A stretch of DNA of 64,000 bases from Sordaria brevicollis (GCA_033439795.1 JAUTDP010000001.1:3410001-3474000); one strand, 5' to 3'; counted from the first letter of the stretch, positions 22,272 to 34,800 are shown. Translations and numbers: made by a program. The notes: generated from the sequence alone by a model not told the origin.

Positions 22272-25200
22272 ATGCCAACCTCAAATGGCAGACGCATCCA
22301 CAAAGACCAACCACGCAGCCTCACAGACGAGCATGCTCTAGGCATGAATACTTCACGTCCGACTACTTCGCCTGCCGCTGCCGTCGTGAACCGGTCCCCT
22401 AAGCCTGACCCTGTTCCTGACCCAGCAGCCCGACAACACAAACCAAACCCAGATCGCCCCAGCGGCAGCAGCAGAGACGGCCCCAGTGGCAGCAAATCCG
22501 GCAAACCTCGAGGCCGGTCGATTGAACGTCCCTCGTCCTACTCCCAACAGCCCTCTCATCGCCATCGTGACCCGTCGAGACATCGCAGCCCGGACCGTTC
22601 TGGTCGCTCCTCGCGTCTTCCCCATCGTTCCAGCAGAGGCTCCCCGCGCAGCAGCCGCAGAGATCGCTCCCGTGAGCCTCGTGGTCGCGACGGCCATTTA
22701 TCCCCGGACCGACGCCATCGAAGTCCTGGCCCGTCGAGAGGTAGAGGGGACGCCGTAGCCAACGAACGTGGGCATCACTCCCAACATCTTCCTCCACCTC
22801 CGGCCCGTGCCTCCCAACGTGGTTCTTCGAGGTCACCAGGCTCGAGCAAGCGCAGACGCAGTCGAACCCCATCACCAGGTGGGCCGGACTCCAAAAAGTC
22901 ACGACGTGGCCGCAGCCCTCGAAGAGGAGAAAGGGACGACGTAAACCAGATACAACCTTCCAGAGACCGCCGCAGGTCACCGTTTGACAGGAGACCATCT
23001 CGTTCCCCAGGCCATCACGAGCGGCGACGTTCCAGAAACAGGAAACGGTCGGGTCGATCCCAGTCTCCAGATCGCTCTCGAAGACGGAAATCGCGGTCGC
23101 CAGACCGGGTTGGAATATTCGAGAGAGCATCGGAACGTGAACGTGTAAGGCGAAGGAGTCCATCTCCAAGGCGCCGTGGTCGCTCAGACCGGCCAGATCG
23201 TCCCGAACGTGAACGTCGGCATCAGTCAAGGTCACGTTCTCGGACCCCTCCCCATCGCGAAAACAGACACCCCGCTTCCGACGCAGGCTCGCGCAGACGG
23301 CCAAGTCCCGACCCGGACTCACGTGAGCCTCTCGACCATCCGCAAGGCTCTCCGCGGGACCGGCGACGCTCCAAATCCAGCAAACAGGGCAAAAGCCGTG
23401 ACGATCAAAAGTTTGACCCTGCATCTGGCGTTAACAGCATCGAGGTGAACATGACTGCGAGGAACGGCTACCGAGGGGGTTATGGCGGCCCTATGCCCCC
23501 TGGGTACACAGAAACGCATGATGTCCGAAACTATTCACATTCTTCAGGGCATGCAACGCCCAACTCATCCTTCCATGGCTCGCCTCCGGCCCAGTCTCCT
23601 TATGGTGCCGGACGAGGGTGGAACACTTCGCAATTTTCACCACAAAGGTATGTCTTCCTGAAGTAACGTATTGATCGATCCTCGTAACTGACATCAGAAT
23701 AGCCAGTACGGATATCAGCATGGCAATTACGGCCCTCCCACTGGTCCTCAGGCACACTACCACTCGAACCAAGGGCACTCGCCACCGTACCCTCCGACTG
23801 GCCCAGCAGCTCAATACCAATCAGGCCCGTACCGTGGCGGACATCGAGCTGCACCTGGCGGGTTCCGCGGAGGCTCGTTTGGTGTCGCTCGCGGAGGCCA
23901 CCGAGGCGGTTCCAAAAGTGCCCAATGGAGCCCCAACGCTCACAATGCGGCTGGGCGAGGCCAGTACGCGGCAACAGCGGAAAGTAATTCTGCCCATGCC
24001 CAGAACAGCGCGGCATCCAGCAAGCACGCTGATTCTGGCTCAAACGCTCAGGAGGGTACGAGAGACGATGCCAACAACGCTTCCAGGACTGCTAAAGACC
24101 CTCAAAGCGACAATGCCAACAATTCAGGCAAGGAGAAAGAGGAACAAATGCAGCCTCCTACTAGGCCAGCCGCTAGTTCACAATCTCAACCTTCAAACAA
24201 GTTCAGCTTTAGCATGAAAACCGCGGCGACAAAGCCAGCAGTAGCGGCTCCACGGCCGGAAATATCCATGAAGTTCAATGCTGTCATTCCGCCACGGGAA
24301 CCCTCGCAAAAACAACCTCCCAAAGGACCAGCTGCTGCTCCGCCGACGGCGCCGTCTGCCCACAGATCAAATCGGGATCGTCACGACCTTCCCAAGAATG
24401 TGCCGACAGAACCGGCATCTGCCAGGGCTCGTCACAATGATCATCGCAGAGGGCCGGATCATCACAGGCCGATAGACAGTCACAGGCCGGTGGACAGCCA
24501 CAGACCGGCGGAACAGCAGAAGCCGAGAACACGGATCGTGAAAAAGATTGTCAAGAAACTTAAGGAAAAACCTGCCCTTCCGCCGGACTTGGCAATTTCA
24601 AAATCCGTGTACCACAGAAAGCCAGGTAACGAGTCTGTCATCGGTTCCGGTACGTATGGCAAGGTGTTCAAAGCCCTGAATGTGTACACGAAGAAACAAG
24701 TTGCCCTGAAAAGGATACGAATGGAAGGAGAGAGGGACGGTTTCCCAGTGACAGCAGTTCGAGAGATCAAGCTGCTCCGGTCCCTAAGCCACAAGAACAT
24801 CGTCAAGCTCATGGAAGTGATGGTTGAGATGAACGAGTGCTTCATGGTATTCGAGTACCTGTCGCACGATCTTACAGGTCTAATCAACCACCCCAACTAC
24901 ACCCTGGACCCGGCCCAGAAGAAGCATCTGGCTCTGCAGTTGTTCGAGGGTTTGGACTACCTGCACACCAGAGGCGTCCTACATCGAGACATTAAAGCAG
25001 CCAATATCCTGGTCAGTAACGAGGGTGTCCTCAAGCTTGCAGATTTTGGTCTGGCGCGGTTCTATGCCAAACATCACCAGCTCGACTACACGAACCGTGT
25101 GATCACTATTTGGTACAGGTCACCAGAACTTCTCCTCGGAGAAACACAGTACGGTCCTGCCGTAGATATCTGGAGCGCAGCTTGCGTGATGATGGAAATA

Positions 25201-26160
25201 TTCACCAAGCGTGCCATCTTCCCCGGTGACGGTAGCGAGATCAACCAGCTGGACAAAATCCATTCCGTCCTGGGCACACCGACCAGGAACGACTGGCCAA
25301 ACATCATCGAAATGCCTTGGTTCGAATTGTTGCGACCAACACACCGCCGAGCGAATGTCTTTGCGGAAAAGTATAAGGAGCTGGTGACACCTGCTGCGTT
25401 CGAGCTGCTTCTCTGGATGTTCAAATACGACCCAGATAAGCGGCCCAGCGCTGCCGAGGTATTGGCACATCCGTACTTCACCACCGAAGAACCAGCTCCT
25501 CGGCAAGCAGTCGAGTAAGTTCTGTTTTCTGTCTATTTGCTATTGCACCCGTTATGAACATTGCCGATGCTAACAAACCACTCTAGACTCAAGGACATCG
25601 ATGGTGAATGGCACGAGTTCGAATCCAAGGCTCTCCGGAAAGAAAACGAGAGGAAGGAGAGAGAAGCGCGGCGGGCTGTCAAAGAAGGGGAGGCACCATC
25701 AAAAAGTGCTGCACCAAGTGGTGGTGGCGCTGGTGGTGGTAGCTCTTCGGCTCGAGAAAAGGATCGTAGTGACCCTAGAAAGCGCCCAGCCGAATCCCGA
25801 GAACCACCACCATCAGAGCGCAATCCCAAGCGGCCGCATTTAGACCCAGCATCTGCCACCAACAACAAACCACCACCACCGTCCTCATCAGCGCCACAGC
25901 AGCAACATCAGCAGCACCGAGAGCCTGAACGATCATCAGTACCCACCAGACCAAGGGAAGAACAGCGACTACAACCACAACAACAACAGCAGCAGCAACG
26001 TCGGCCACCACCACAAGGACCATCCTCATCTTCATCACAAATACGCCCACCCACGGGACCGGGGCAGGCATCATCACAGTCTAGGGCACCTCCAAACGCC
26101 CCTTCCGGGCCCGCCGCGGCAGCGGCACCGATAGCAAGTCAACGTCAAAGTCATAACTAG
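22272..26160 (+). CDS. ctk1: CTK1/CDK12-type cyclin-dependent kinase with RS-rich N-terminus
   Basis: Three exons, join(22272..23647, 23703..25514, 25587..26160), give 1,253 residues if the ATG at 22272 is the start. The introns are 55 and 72 bp (GTATGT...AATAG; GTAAGT, CTAAC, CTCTAG). Residues about 60-370 are rich in RS/SR and RSP repeats. The kinase domain is about 765-1065: GSGTYGKV near 772, Lys795 in VALK, PVTAVRE near 807, HRD at 886-888, DFG at 906-908, and an activation-loop Thr927 in NRVITIWYR. This family partners a cyclin K/Ctk2-type subunit and phosphorylates Ser2 of the RNA polymerase II C-terminal domain, linking elongation and RNA processing in the nucleus. The C-terminus is Pro/Gln/Ser-rich. 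The frame is open upstream to 22029, so an earlier start is possible but less likely. The stop at 26158-26160 is followed in frame by coding-like sequence (see findings). Confidence 0.95.
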
Positions 26161-26337
26161 GAGAACATGACGGATTACGAGAAGAGGCTATGGCAGATTC
26201 ACTTCCCCGGCGAAATTTTCGATAATGCTCCACCCGCCAAGCAGCGCTGGTTTTTGCACAATGCGAGATACAGACATCAGATGATGAGACCACCTGGTAC
26301 GGCGGCGTATCAGTGGGGTGGGAATCGTGGGTGGTAG
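26161..26337 (+). other. In-frame coding-like extension after the kinase stop
   Basis: Directly after the TAG at 26158-26160, in the same frame, 58 sense codons run to a second TAG at 26335-26337. The segment reads well as protein (DYEKRLWQIHFPGEIFDN, then KQRWFLHNARYRHQ) and its composition differs from the low-complexity sequence before it. Explanations include a missed intron that removes the stop (TAACTAG just before could serve as an acceptor), readthrough, a nonsense change in this strain, or a separate 56-codon frame starting at ATG 26167. Confidence 0.4.
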
Positions 26338-28095
26338 TTCCGCTGGTTATCATGGCCATTAGTGGGCAAATATGGGATGCTAGTAGAAAGTAGGAAGAAA
26401 AACGAAGAAGTCAAAAGCTTTGTATTGTGTTATATTGGCATCGGCAGTGGTATCTGGCATTGGCATTGTGCAAACTGGTATTGGGAGTTGGGACTGGACT
26501 GGACTGGGACTGGAACACTTTGATCCAACCGGGGCACAAAAAACGTACTTGGGTTTATCATTGGTTATCAAGATATCACTGAGGGTTATGGTATAGAGAA
26601 TTCTTTGGTAGAAAGAAGTATACGATATTTTGTGCAAGGGAAGAAAAGAACGGCATGGATATCCATCCGTATGGGAATTATGAGGATAGGATGGAAGAGG
26701 GAGAGGGGGCACGGTACTTGATGATTGTATGGCACCAAACAGTTGTATCCATGGGAAGGGGGAGGCAGAACCATCATCACTAGATGGGCTCTTATAAGCA
26801 AAATATCAGATTTATTTAAGATTGACTAGGGCCAACTCGGCTGTAGTGTCCTCATTACGTTTTTTTTTCCTTGTTGGACTTCAAACTCGCTAAGAAATAT
26901 CCGCTCGGCACTCGTCGATTGTCATCCGCCGTGAAAATATTTGTCTTACCCATACATGATAAGAATATGCTCCAGCCAGCCCAGTATAGATGTCGCACAT
27001 GTCTTTCGAAACTACACACTGATCTTATAAAAGTATTCACAAACAGCAGTTACATAGTATGGTTGTAGGTGTTGTTATAAAATCGAGAAGAAAAAGATCG
27101 AACCTCAACCTTTCCTTGCAAACCATCCCTTCCATCCGAACCAACTAACACCCCTTCGCCTCCGCTGATTTCCCACTGGAACCGAGTTGTCCGACCGTCC
27201 TTCCGTCCGTCTTTTTTACTGCCTTGCCTTTGCCTAGCCTAGCCTTGTCTTGCCCTTGTTTGAAATAAAGTACCGCGGTTTTGTATATGTGATCTTGACT
27301 AGATGTGTGAAAAGTTGGGAGGAAAACAAGATGTCGAACAAACATTAAAAACGCACCAGATTGGCAGAGAAAAATAGTACGTTTGACACTCCTTCAAATA
27401 GATATGAAAATGAAAGTTCGCAGCAGAAACAGCACCCATAGCCACCAGACACCCCCAACCGCCTGCCTCCCAAGAAACATAAGGCCAAAATTACGATTTA
27501 GTTTTTTTTTTCCCCTTGCTCCGTTAACCCAGCTCCGCCAGCCCATGATATGTCTCGCTCCAGTGAACCGGCGTTGCAAAAAAAAAAAAAAAAAAAAAAA
27601 ATTCCCGAGGGCCGCTGAGAGACCGTTGGCCTTAAACCGTAGCTCCTAAGTAATGAATCCAGCCGTTCCCGCTGCCCCTCTTCTTTTGCCATAAGCCAGC
27701 CTAGCCAGTCACCATGCGTCGTTTTGAGATCAACTCCGCCCCTTGGGATTGTGTAAAAATGGCATGTTGCGTTTCTCTTTTGTCATACCCATCCGATTCG
27801 CAAATTTTTGCCTGCCAGGCGCCGCTTCCGTCCCGCTTCCCACGCGCCCAAGTAAAAACCGCCGCAGTAGTTCTCCCAAAGACCTTGCCTGCACCTGTGC
27901 TCCGCTTGCCCCATGCACCCCGTGAAGAAACAGTATAAGTCCATAGTTATCGCCAAGATTCCAAATTGATCTCTATCTCGTTCCCAAAATTGTTCGCGGT
28001 GAAATTCACAACTGAAGAAACAATCGAAAGCTCGATGCCATGTGAGCAGTCCGTTGTATAGTTTGGCACTGGGAAGAGTTTGTGTTATTGTTCCT
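26338..28095. other. Intergenic 3' flanks of convergent genes
   Basis: It holds the 3' regions of the plus-strand kinase and the minus-strand RNA-binding protein gene. No gene is supported. A run of A lies at 27578-27601. Confidence 0.6.
27578..27601. repeat. Poly(A) run of 24
   Basis: An uninterrupted run of 24 A on the plus strand, preceded by GCGTTGC and followed by TTCCCG. There is no adjacent target duplication or element body, so it is best read as a simple homopolymer. Confidence 0.9.
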
Positions 28096-30279
28096 TTACG
28101 CGGGAGACTTGCTAGCAGGAGCAGCACCGCCGTTCTGGCGAGCATCCTGGTTGCTCACGGACAGGCTGCCGATGCCGCTGGAGAGGAAGGCAAAGGGGTC
28201 GTTCTCAGTCTGAGAGTAAAAGTTGTTTCCAGGTCCGGCAGAGGCGGGGCCATTGCTGGCAGACTGGAAAGCGGCCTCGGCAGCACGGCTATCGAAAGGA
28301 CCAGCCGAGTGAGAGCCAGGAGCAGGACCGAAGTGAGTGTTCAAAGAGGGGTAAGGGGCAGCACCGCCACCGAGACCAGAGGGGAGAGCGTAGGTGCTGG
28401 GAGGACCGCCGAAATGCTGGCCATATCCGCCCGCAGAGTTGAAGCCACTAGCGGAAGCAAAGGGACCAGGCGCGGAGTTGCCACCCATAGAGCCTTGGTT
28501 CATGCCGTAGGAGGTTTGAGCATCCAAAGGAGATGGGTAGCCCGAGTCGGCGACCACAGCAGCGCCCGCACGACTGGCTCCACAGCGAAGACAGCATACG
28601 TTCTTAGCGAAGTTGTGGTAGCCGCAAACCTCGTTACCGCACTTCCAGTCACCGGCACGGAAAGGCACAACACCAGAGCCGCCCATACGGCCATGTCCAC
28701 CGCCGTGACCGTGATGGCCCATGTGAGGAGGAGCGGGCATCATAGCCGGGGGGCCGTATCCATAGCCGTAGCCCATCTCGCCGCTAGGACCAGCACTGAC
28801 AGCGGGGAAGGAGCAGCGGAAACAGGCGGTGCGACGCTGGAAGTTGGAGAAACCGCACGAGGGGCAGGTCCAGTCACCAGGTCTGGGCCGGTTCTTGCTG
28901 GGAGGGAAGGGGGTGAGGATCTCGGAGGCGCGGTCCAGAACCCTGCTAGAGGAGGGCGACACCTCAATAGCCTTTTCGTTCAAGGCTCTTCCGTTCATGC
29001 AAAGACTTTCGGCGGCCTAAAGCAGTGTATGATGTCAGTAAGCCCAAAGGTTCCGTTAAAGACACCAGATTCAACAGGACATACCTCTTCGTGGGAAGAA
29101 AAGACGGCGAAGCCAGTTCCGGTAGGCTTGTGCTGCTCCGGAGTCCGCAGTGTCCAGAAAGCAATGGGTCTGCCGCCATACTGGGTGAACCAGCTTTCCA
29201 ACTCAGACTGGGTAGTGTCATGAGGCAAGCCGGACATGTGCAGAACCTTGCTGCGCTCCGACAAGAAGGCACGAACGTCAGCACGGGCATCCATAGGGCG
29301 GGTAAGCACATCGGGATGCTCGTGGGCAGGCTGAGACTTGCGAATCAAGCTGCGAAGGACACGGGCAAGGGTAACAGCCTCCTCCATGGCACGGCGTGGA
29401 GACGCGGGAGCGAGAGCCTGTAGGTGGAAGGGCAGGTTGTGCTTGATGGGAGCGCTGCTCTGCACAGCCTCGACCTCGAGAGCCGCGCAGATGTTAGCAA
29501 GCGACGAGGGGCCGAAAGGCAGCGACTCGGGGTGATGCTGCTGCCATCTCTGATATTCGGTGCGCAGATCGAAGGTGCGCGAATGCTGCAGGTAGGGGGG
29601 GAGGACAACGGCCTTGTCACGCGCTTCCCTGGGGAGCTGGACGCGCAAATCCCAAGCCTCGAGAGTGACGAAAACGAAGTCAAGGTTGGGGCCAGTCAAG
29701 TGTTCGGAAGCAAAAGCATCGAAGCGGTTGATGGCGTCCCTGAAGGTACCGGCGTTGCGGACATGTTCCCACGTGAGAGTCGTCAAACTCGCTGTTTGGG
29801 CAAGGGGTCAGCAAGGAGTGCCTGCAGTTGCCATGACAAAAGCCAATTGGCCCGGCAGGCGAGAGAGAATCAGGGGGCGAGGTTCGACGTACTGCAAAGA
29901 GGAGTAATGGGGGTGTTGACCGGCTTGACGAGGACACTTTCTCTGTGAAGCTGCAACAAACGGTGTGGTTAGCATTTAAGCTAGACAGAGTGATCTGGCC
30001 TTGAACATATCCAGGCAGAATAGAACAAAAGGTACGGATGGACTAAGACCCAACCCGGGACCGGGCCGGAGGCCGAGGCCGGCGGTTCGGCACCACCATG
30101 AAGGGGTATGTGTATTTTCTTACCTCCTCGAGGTTGTTGGCATCCAAAAGGATCCAGCCGAGCTCAATAACCTCAGCGGAGTCCTTGGTCACGTAAACGC
30201 CGTGCTCGTCGCAGGTGGTCGCAACGTGAATGACCACGTACCGGTCCACCTTGAAAGGCGGACTTTGCTGGGTCGCCAT
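28096..30279 (-). CDS. nrp1: Nrp1-type RNA-binding protein (degenerate exonuclease-like domain, RRM, two RanBP2 zinc fingers)
   Basis: Four exons, complement(28096..29016, 29085..29791, 29893..29950, 30124..30279), give 613 residues. The introns are 68, 101 and 173 bp, all GT-AG. Residues 1-230 resemble the DEDDh 3'-5' exonuclease fold, for example AEVIELGWILLD. The D-x-E expected in motif I is replaced by VIHVATT, and the C-terminal H-x4-D motif is not intact (PRRAMEEA), so this domain is probably non-catalytic. An RRM spans about 250-325 (KVLHMSGLP as RNP2, GTGFAVF as RNP1). Two RanBP2-type fingers follow at about 353-380 (DWTCPSC, later CFRC) and 428-455 (DWKCGNEVC, later CLRC). The tail is Gly/Ser/Ala-rich. 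Yeast Nrp1 is a putative RNA-binding protein of stress granules; a cytoplasmic mRNP role is inferred. The start is the only good ATG in exon 1. Confidence 0.92.
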
Positions 30280-33200
30280 GGCGGGTGAGGAGGCACCCGA
30301 AGGCCTGTTTTAGCGGACGGGAAGAAGAGGCGGAAAGGAGGCGGATGGGCCGACGTCGATGAGGTGCGTCCGGAGATGGATGCAATCGAAAGCGAGGAGT
30401 CGGCAAGAGGATGTGGGTGCCTGCTCCGGTTCAGCTTGGTCAGTCCCGGGTTTTAGGATATTAGAGTTTTCGGCGACGGTGAGCGAGGGTCGTCGGGGAT
30501 GGATGCAGGTCGGGAGACGGGGGCAGTGGGAAGACGGACCTAGCAATGGCAGATGTGGACGGTGGATGGAGCACCTTGGCCGTTTCCCGTTCGTCAACTT
30601 TGTCAGAGGAGTCCAAACCTTTTTTTTTCCGTTGCGTAGCTGTGGTTAGGAGTACCCAGCCTAAGTACCCCTAGCCGACGCAAGCACCACCTGGTCCCAG
30701 TCGTCCCCAGTCGTCGTCCCCAGTCGGTCCAGTTGGTGGTTGCCGGCTTGGTGAATGGCGTGCCAAACACGGTTCGGTCCCAGCTTTTTGTTCAACAGTT
30801 TATAGTGAACTGACAGTCACAGTGGAGGGGAAAGTGACGGCGTGTTATGTGCTTAACACTGGGCAAACGGCTGTCGAGAAAACGCGATTGCGCTCCAGTA
30901 TCTCGAGATTGTGTACCTCTACTAGGTAGGTAGCAAAACAAAATAAAAAAAAGCAAAAGAAGTGGAATCGGAGAATTGGGCCAAGACGAGCTCCAGCTTA
31001 CGGAAGTACTCAGGTCTACCAGGACGGAAGTCTGAAGGTACGTCGAAGTGGAAGTTGAGTCCTGTGAGTGAGCTTCACGGAAGGCTGGGCGAGGGTGGAG
31101 ATGGTGGTTGGAAGTGGAAGGTGAATGGCGCGCGAAGGTGACGGCTGCCGAACGAGTACATACCGTGCAAGAGAACAGCAGGTGCAAATGATCACAATCT
31201 GCCTCGTTTTGAGGCGTACGGGAACAAACAGCAAACTAGGAATTGCAAGATAATAAGAAACGCGACTGAAAAGAAATAACCAAAGGCTCCAAATATTAGG
31301 AAATCGAGACGACAAAATGGCACCGCGAGAACACCGCTAATTCATCCGTTATTCCACTAACAAACGGTCGCCCTTGAAGCCTGCATTTGCGTTAGTGGTC
31401 TGTCGGGCCTCGAGTGCCTTCTCCGCAACAACATCGACGGGAAAGCTGACAAAGTGGATGAAAGTGTGGGGTCCGAAAGGGGAAGGGTCAGGATACCGAG
31501 AGGAGATTTCCTTGGGGATCATGACCCAAAAAATCACGGCAATCGCGCGGTCAAATGCCCCGGTGGGTGAAAGAATGGAAGAGACAAGTTAATTGTGGAT
31601 GGGGTTGTGCTTGACATCAAGACTTCTCGCATTGTCCATTACTTAAGTACTCTTCGCCGGCGATGTGCAAGTTTGGAGCTCTCAGTTGGAGATGCGCAAC
31701 CGTTTCATTGGCAAATTCGAGGTACTGAATACTGCGGTTATCCCCTCAAACACACGTGTGCGGGCGACGATGACCTTTGTGTGCAAGTACCCAGTACTTC
31801 ATGTATACACACGCGCCCACGTTGAAGCTACCTGCAGGTGCTTTCTAGATCGAAGCTATTTATCTCTACATAATCGGGAAGTTGCTAACAGGAAAACCCA
31901 ATATCACCAAATGAAAACCTCGACATAGTCCTACTTAAGCTGACCGGTATATCACTGACATCTACCTAGAGAGAGCTGAGAGATGACTTCTGTCTGCCTC
32001 CTTGCTCGATGGCGATACTGACTCGGCCAGCTTACATCCTCACCTTCTACTTCTTTATGTGCGAGGTCAACAGAGTTGATTGCCGCAGAGCAGAGCTTTC
32101 AGCCAAATGGGAACGGGATGACTCGTCAATTCGAGTTCAAAGGAGGAGCTGACCGGCTGAAGTGATTGGGGCGCCAAACAAACTGTCATGCAAAGCTTCG
32201 ACTATCACGAGCTCTTCAACCTCCTCTATTTCGATTGCTCGTCTTCTCCCTTCTGACAATCAGAACTCCGCGCCAATTGTTGTCCAGCAGACCAATTATT
32301 CGCGACAAATTGAATTTCGGTGCCTGCTGCCAACTGAACCATCTCACCCAATCTTCACTCCGTTGGCGTTCTCATCTGACTGCACCCAGTCGGAGCACTT
32401 AAAGGTGTATCGACAACAACCATCTCCGATACACAGGTTTGCTACAATATCTGCTGGATTCCCCACTTGACCGTTGATGCAGGGCAAGTCCAGATATTGA
32501 ATATCTCGCCAGGACCTCGGCCTACTGAGAAAATGACACCTCTGACTGCATGGTCGATACATAGGGCAAGACTTTTCCTCACGTCGCACAACTTCCATGC
32601 AGAAGATACACCCAATCCAATATAATCCCTTCACATCTTACAGGACAGCTAGCCACCAGAAGGCCAGTGCCGATTTTGTGGTCTCCAACACACATCAAAG
32701 GAGGCATCGTGAGATATGACAACGAATTTATGAATTACGGCCTGATTTATGAGGAAAACGGGTCCGGGGTACAAAAGCGAATCAGCTTCTTAATGTGGAC
32801 GGGAATGGCATGAAGTCGGAAAGCATGTTGCCTTTGTGACGATCGGATTCGAAGATCTGCTTTTCCGGTCACCGCCGGCCGTGGCTCCGATTCGTGGACG
32901 CCGATACCCCGATTAACCTGGCCTGCAACTCGTTTCCATGTGTATCCAACGGAAACCCACGGCCTCCTAGAGAAGTATTGCGGATCGGATGAACGACTAT
33001 TTGTAAATGCAATTGTCTCCTTTTGACTTACATTTAATGATATTTTCCTCAGACTCTATGCTTCCCAACACCGTGAACTCCAACTCGTAACCCGATACCA
33101 AATGCTATTAGCTCGGACGGTTGGAAGTCAATGGAAGTTTACCTAAATGTTCTCTCATCATATCCATCTCCAGCCTCGGCGTGTCCATAATTTGACTCGG

Positions 33201-33636
33201 ACGATTTAATGGCAAGAACACCGGGTACATCGCCCGCACCTTCACTCAGACTTGGAGACACTCCCGGCACTTACCCTCCACAAGGGACGAATGACAACGA
33301 TAAGTACCTTACTTGAAGCTTCGACCAAGATAATCCTCAAGGAAAGAACACGGGACGGGAATAGAGCAACAAACGACGGGAAGGTGTCACAAACGATGTG
33401 GCTCGTGCGGCACGGTTCATGCTTCATGCCATTCCCCAGCACCGACATACGTCATCACCCTATAGGTATGGTGTTGTTGCAAGTGCTGAACGCGTTTACC
33501 TAGGTTTAGGAAACATCATCAGTATCCTCTTTCTACGATTCATCTCTTGGAAACTTTTAAGTCTGCCGTCGCAGTAAACTTTTATTTTCCGTAGACCTCA
33601 TCACATACTCACATTCTCGGTCAGCCATCAGACAAA
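30280..33636. other. Divergent intergenic region, no firm gene
   Basis: It contains the upstream regions of nrp1 (minus) and the PMP3-like gene (plus). The only frame of interest is the short minus-strand one at 31349-31537. The remaining frames are short, mutually overlapping and unlike protein. Confidence 0.55.
31349..31537 (-). CDS. Small hypothetical frame, possibly an exon
   Basis: A minus-strand frame ending in a stop at 31349 has protein-like content (IFWVMIPKEISSRYPDPSPF, then FVSFPVDVVAEKALEARQ). It has no ATG at its beginning; the first Met is six codons in. The same frame continues upstream through a TAA to an ATG near 31637, so the true gene could have an unseen exon or be broken. 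I do not recognise it. Confidence 0.2.
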   Translation of the reverse strand: MIFWVMIPKEISSRYPDPSPFGPHTFIHFVSFPVDVVAEKALEARQTTNANAGFKGDRLLVE

Positions 33637-34127
33637 ATGGGAGTGGCCTCTGCAATCTTCCTGGTCATCGTGACCATCTTCTGTACGATTCCCAACTAGA
33701 GAACCTCACTCGGCCAAGACTCCGAATGGCGCCTGCAGCCTCGAATATCTGACCTCGCCGATGTACTAATCAAAGAGATCATCATCAAAAGGTCCTCCGA
33801 TCGCCGTATTTGCCATTTCTGGCTGTGGGGCAGACCTCTTCATCAACATCTGCCTGACTCTACTGGGGTATGTAATGGCAAATAACGGTTCAACTGACAC
33901 CATCGAGTAAACAAAGAGACTCTAACCACTTACACTTACATTTACACAGCTACATCCCCGGTCACGTCCACGCCTTCTACCTCGAATATGTCTACTACGA
34001 CCGACGGGAGCGGTTGAGACGAGGCGGAATCATCACCGATCGGGCTCCTGGGGTCTACAGCAATAACATTCAGAACGGCGGGAACCCGCATGGATATGGC
34101 ACGATTGTGCAGCCGAATGCTTCGTAG
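33637..34127 (+). CDS. PMP3/RCI2 family small membrane protein (UPF0057)
   Basis: Three exons, join(33637..33682, 33792..33867, 33950..34127), give 99 residues. The introns are 109 bp (TACTAATC branch region) and 82 bp (GTATGT donor, TCTAACC branch region). It starts with a hydrophobic segment (VASAIFLVIVTIF), then PPIAVF, then the family signature GCGADLFINICLTLLGYIPG and HAFYLEY. Two membrane helices fit a small plasma-membrane proteolipid. The hydrophilic tail (RRERLRRGG and onward) is longer than in the roughly 55-residue yeast Pmp3, as in other filamentous fungi. Family members help maintain membrane potential under salt and cation stress. Each exon is too short to be seen as a long open frame; the splice sites and unbroken family signature support the model. 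Confidence 0.92.
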
Positions 34128-34800
34128 GCGAAGCAAGGCAGGACGCACTTTAACTGATATCACCGTTGGGAGGTATGTTGGCTCGGACAATGAGGGAGCC
34201 CCAATCTGGACGGTATAGAAAAGGGCGATGACGGCCTGAGGTTGGGAAAAGCAATGCGATGACGAGAAGATGGTCATGGTTTCTGTGAAGGTTTGGTGGA
34301 AATCATCCGTCGCTATTGCGGTTAATGAAGGCTAGTTGTGAGTTTCTTAATGATACCTATAATCTTTCTGCGCTGATTACTTTGTCGAGTTATTGAATGT
34401 GTTACCAGCCACTTCACGCACTTCAAGCATTTTGATGCTACCATGTATTCATGAGTCATCGGTATAGAGATCACCGGTCTATACCTAGTAGTTGTAAGAT
34501 AACCTTTGAGGTATGCGCCTGCGTTGAATCTTGACAAGGAATGATGACATCTTTGGAGTGTCTGGGATGAATACGTGTAAGTTTGAATAAAGTTCAAGCA
34601 CCTCTAAGTAGCGACCTTTTGACAAGCCGGAGTGGATCACGGACTCGCACTGGCTGGATCCCGGCGGCCCGGAGCAGCCAACTCCATTTTGCGGCGCCCA
34701 GGCCGGGCGGGTCCTTCCAAAATGCCCCCGCCAGCCCAAGCAGGCTACGGCGGTGGGCCCGGAAAGAACCACTGAATGAATGAATGATGAATTTTTCGAC
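34128..34800. other. Flank between the PMP3-like gene and the RIP-mutated block
   Basis: 3' flank of the PMP3-like gene. From about 34621 to 34770 it turns GC-rich (many GGCGG/GCCCG runs) and ends in TGAATGAATGAATGATGA at about 34770-34790. After this the composition changes sharply to AT-rich. No gene seen. Confidence 0.5.

Noticed and set aside
22399..23424. 341-codon open frame on the minus strand
   Set aside because: It is the shadow of the repetitive RS-coding exon of the CTK1-like kinase; the codon pattern of RS repeats keeps the opposite strand open.
27578..27601. Poly(A) run as the tail of a processed retrocopy
   Set aside because: No gene-like sequence precedes it and no flanking duplication is visible.
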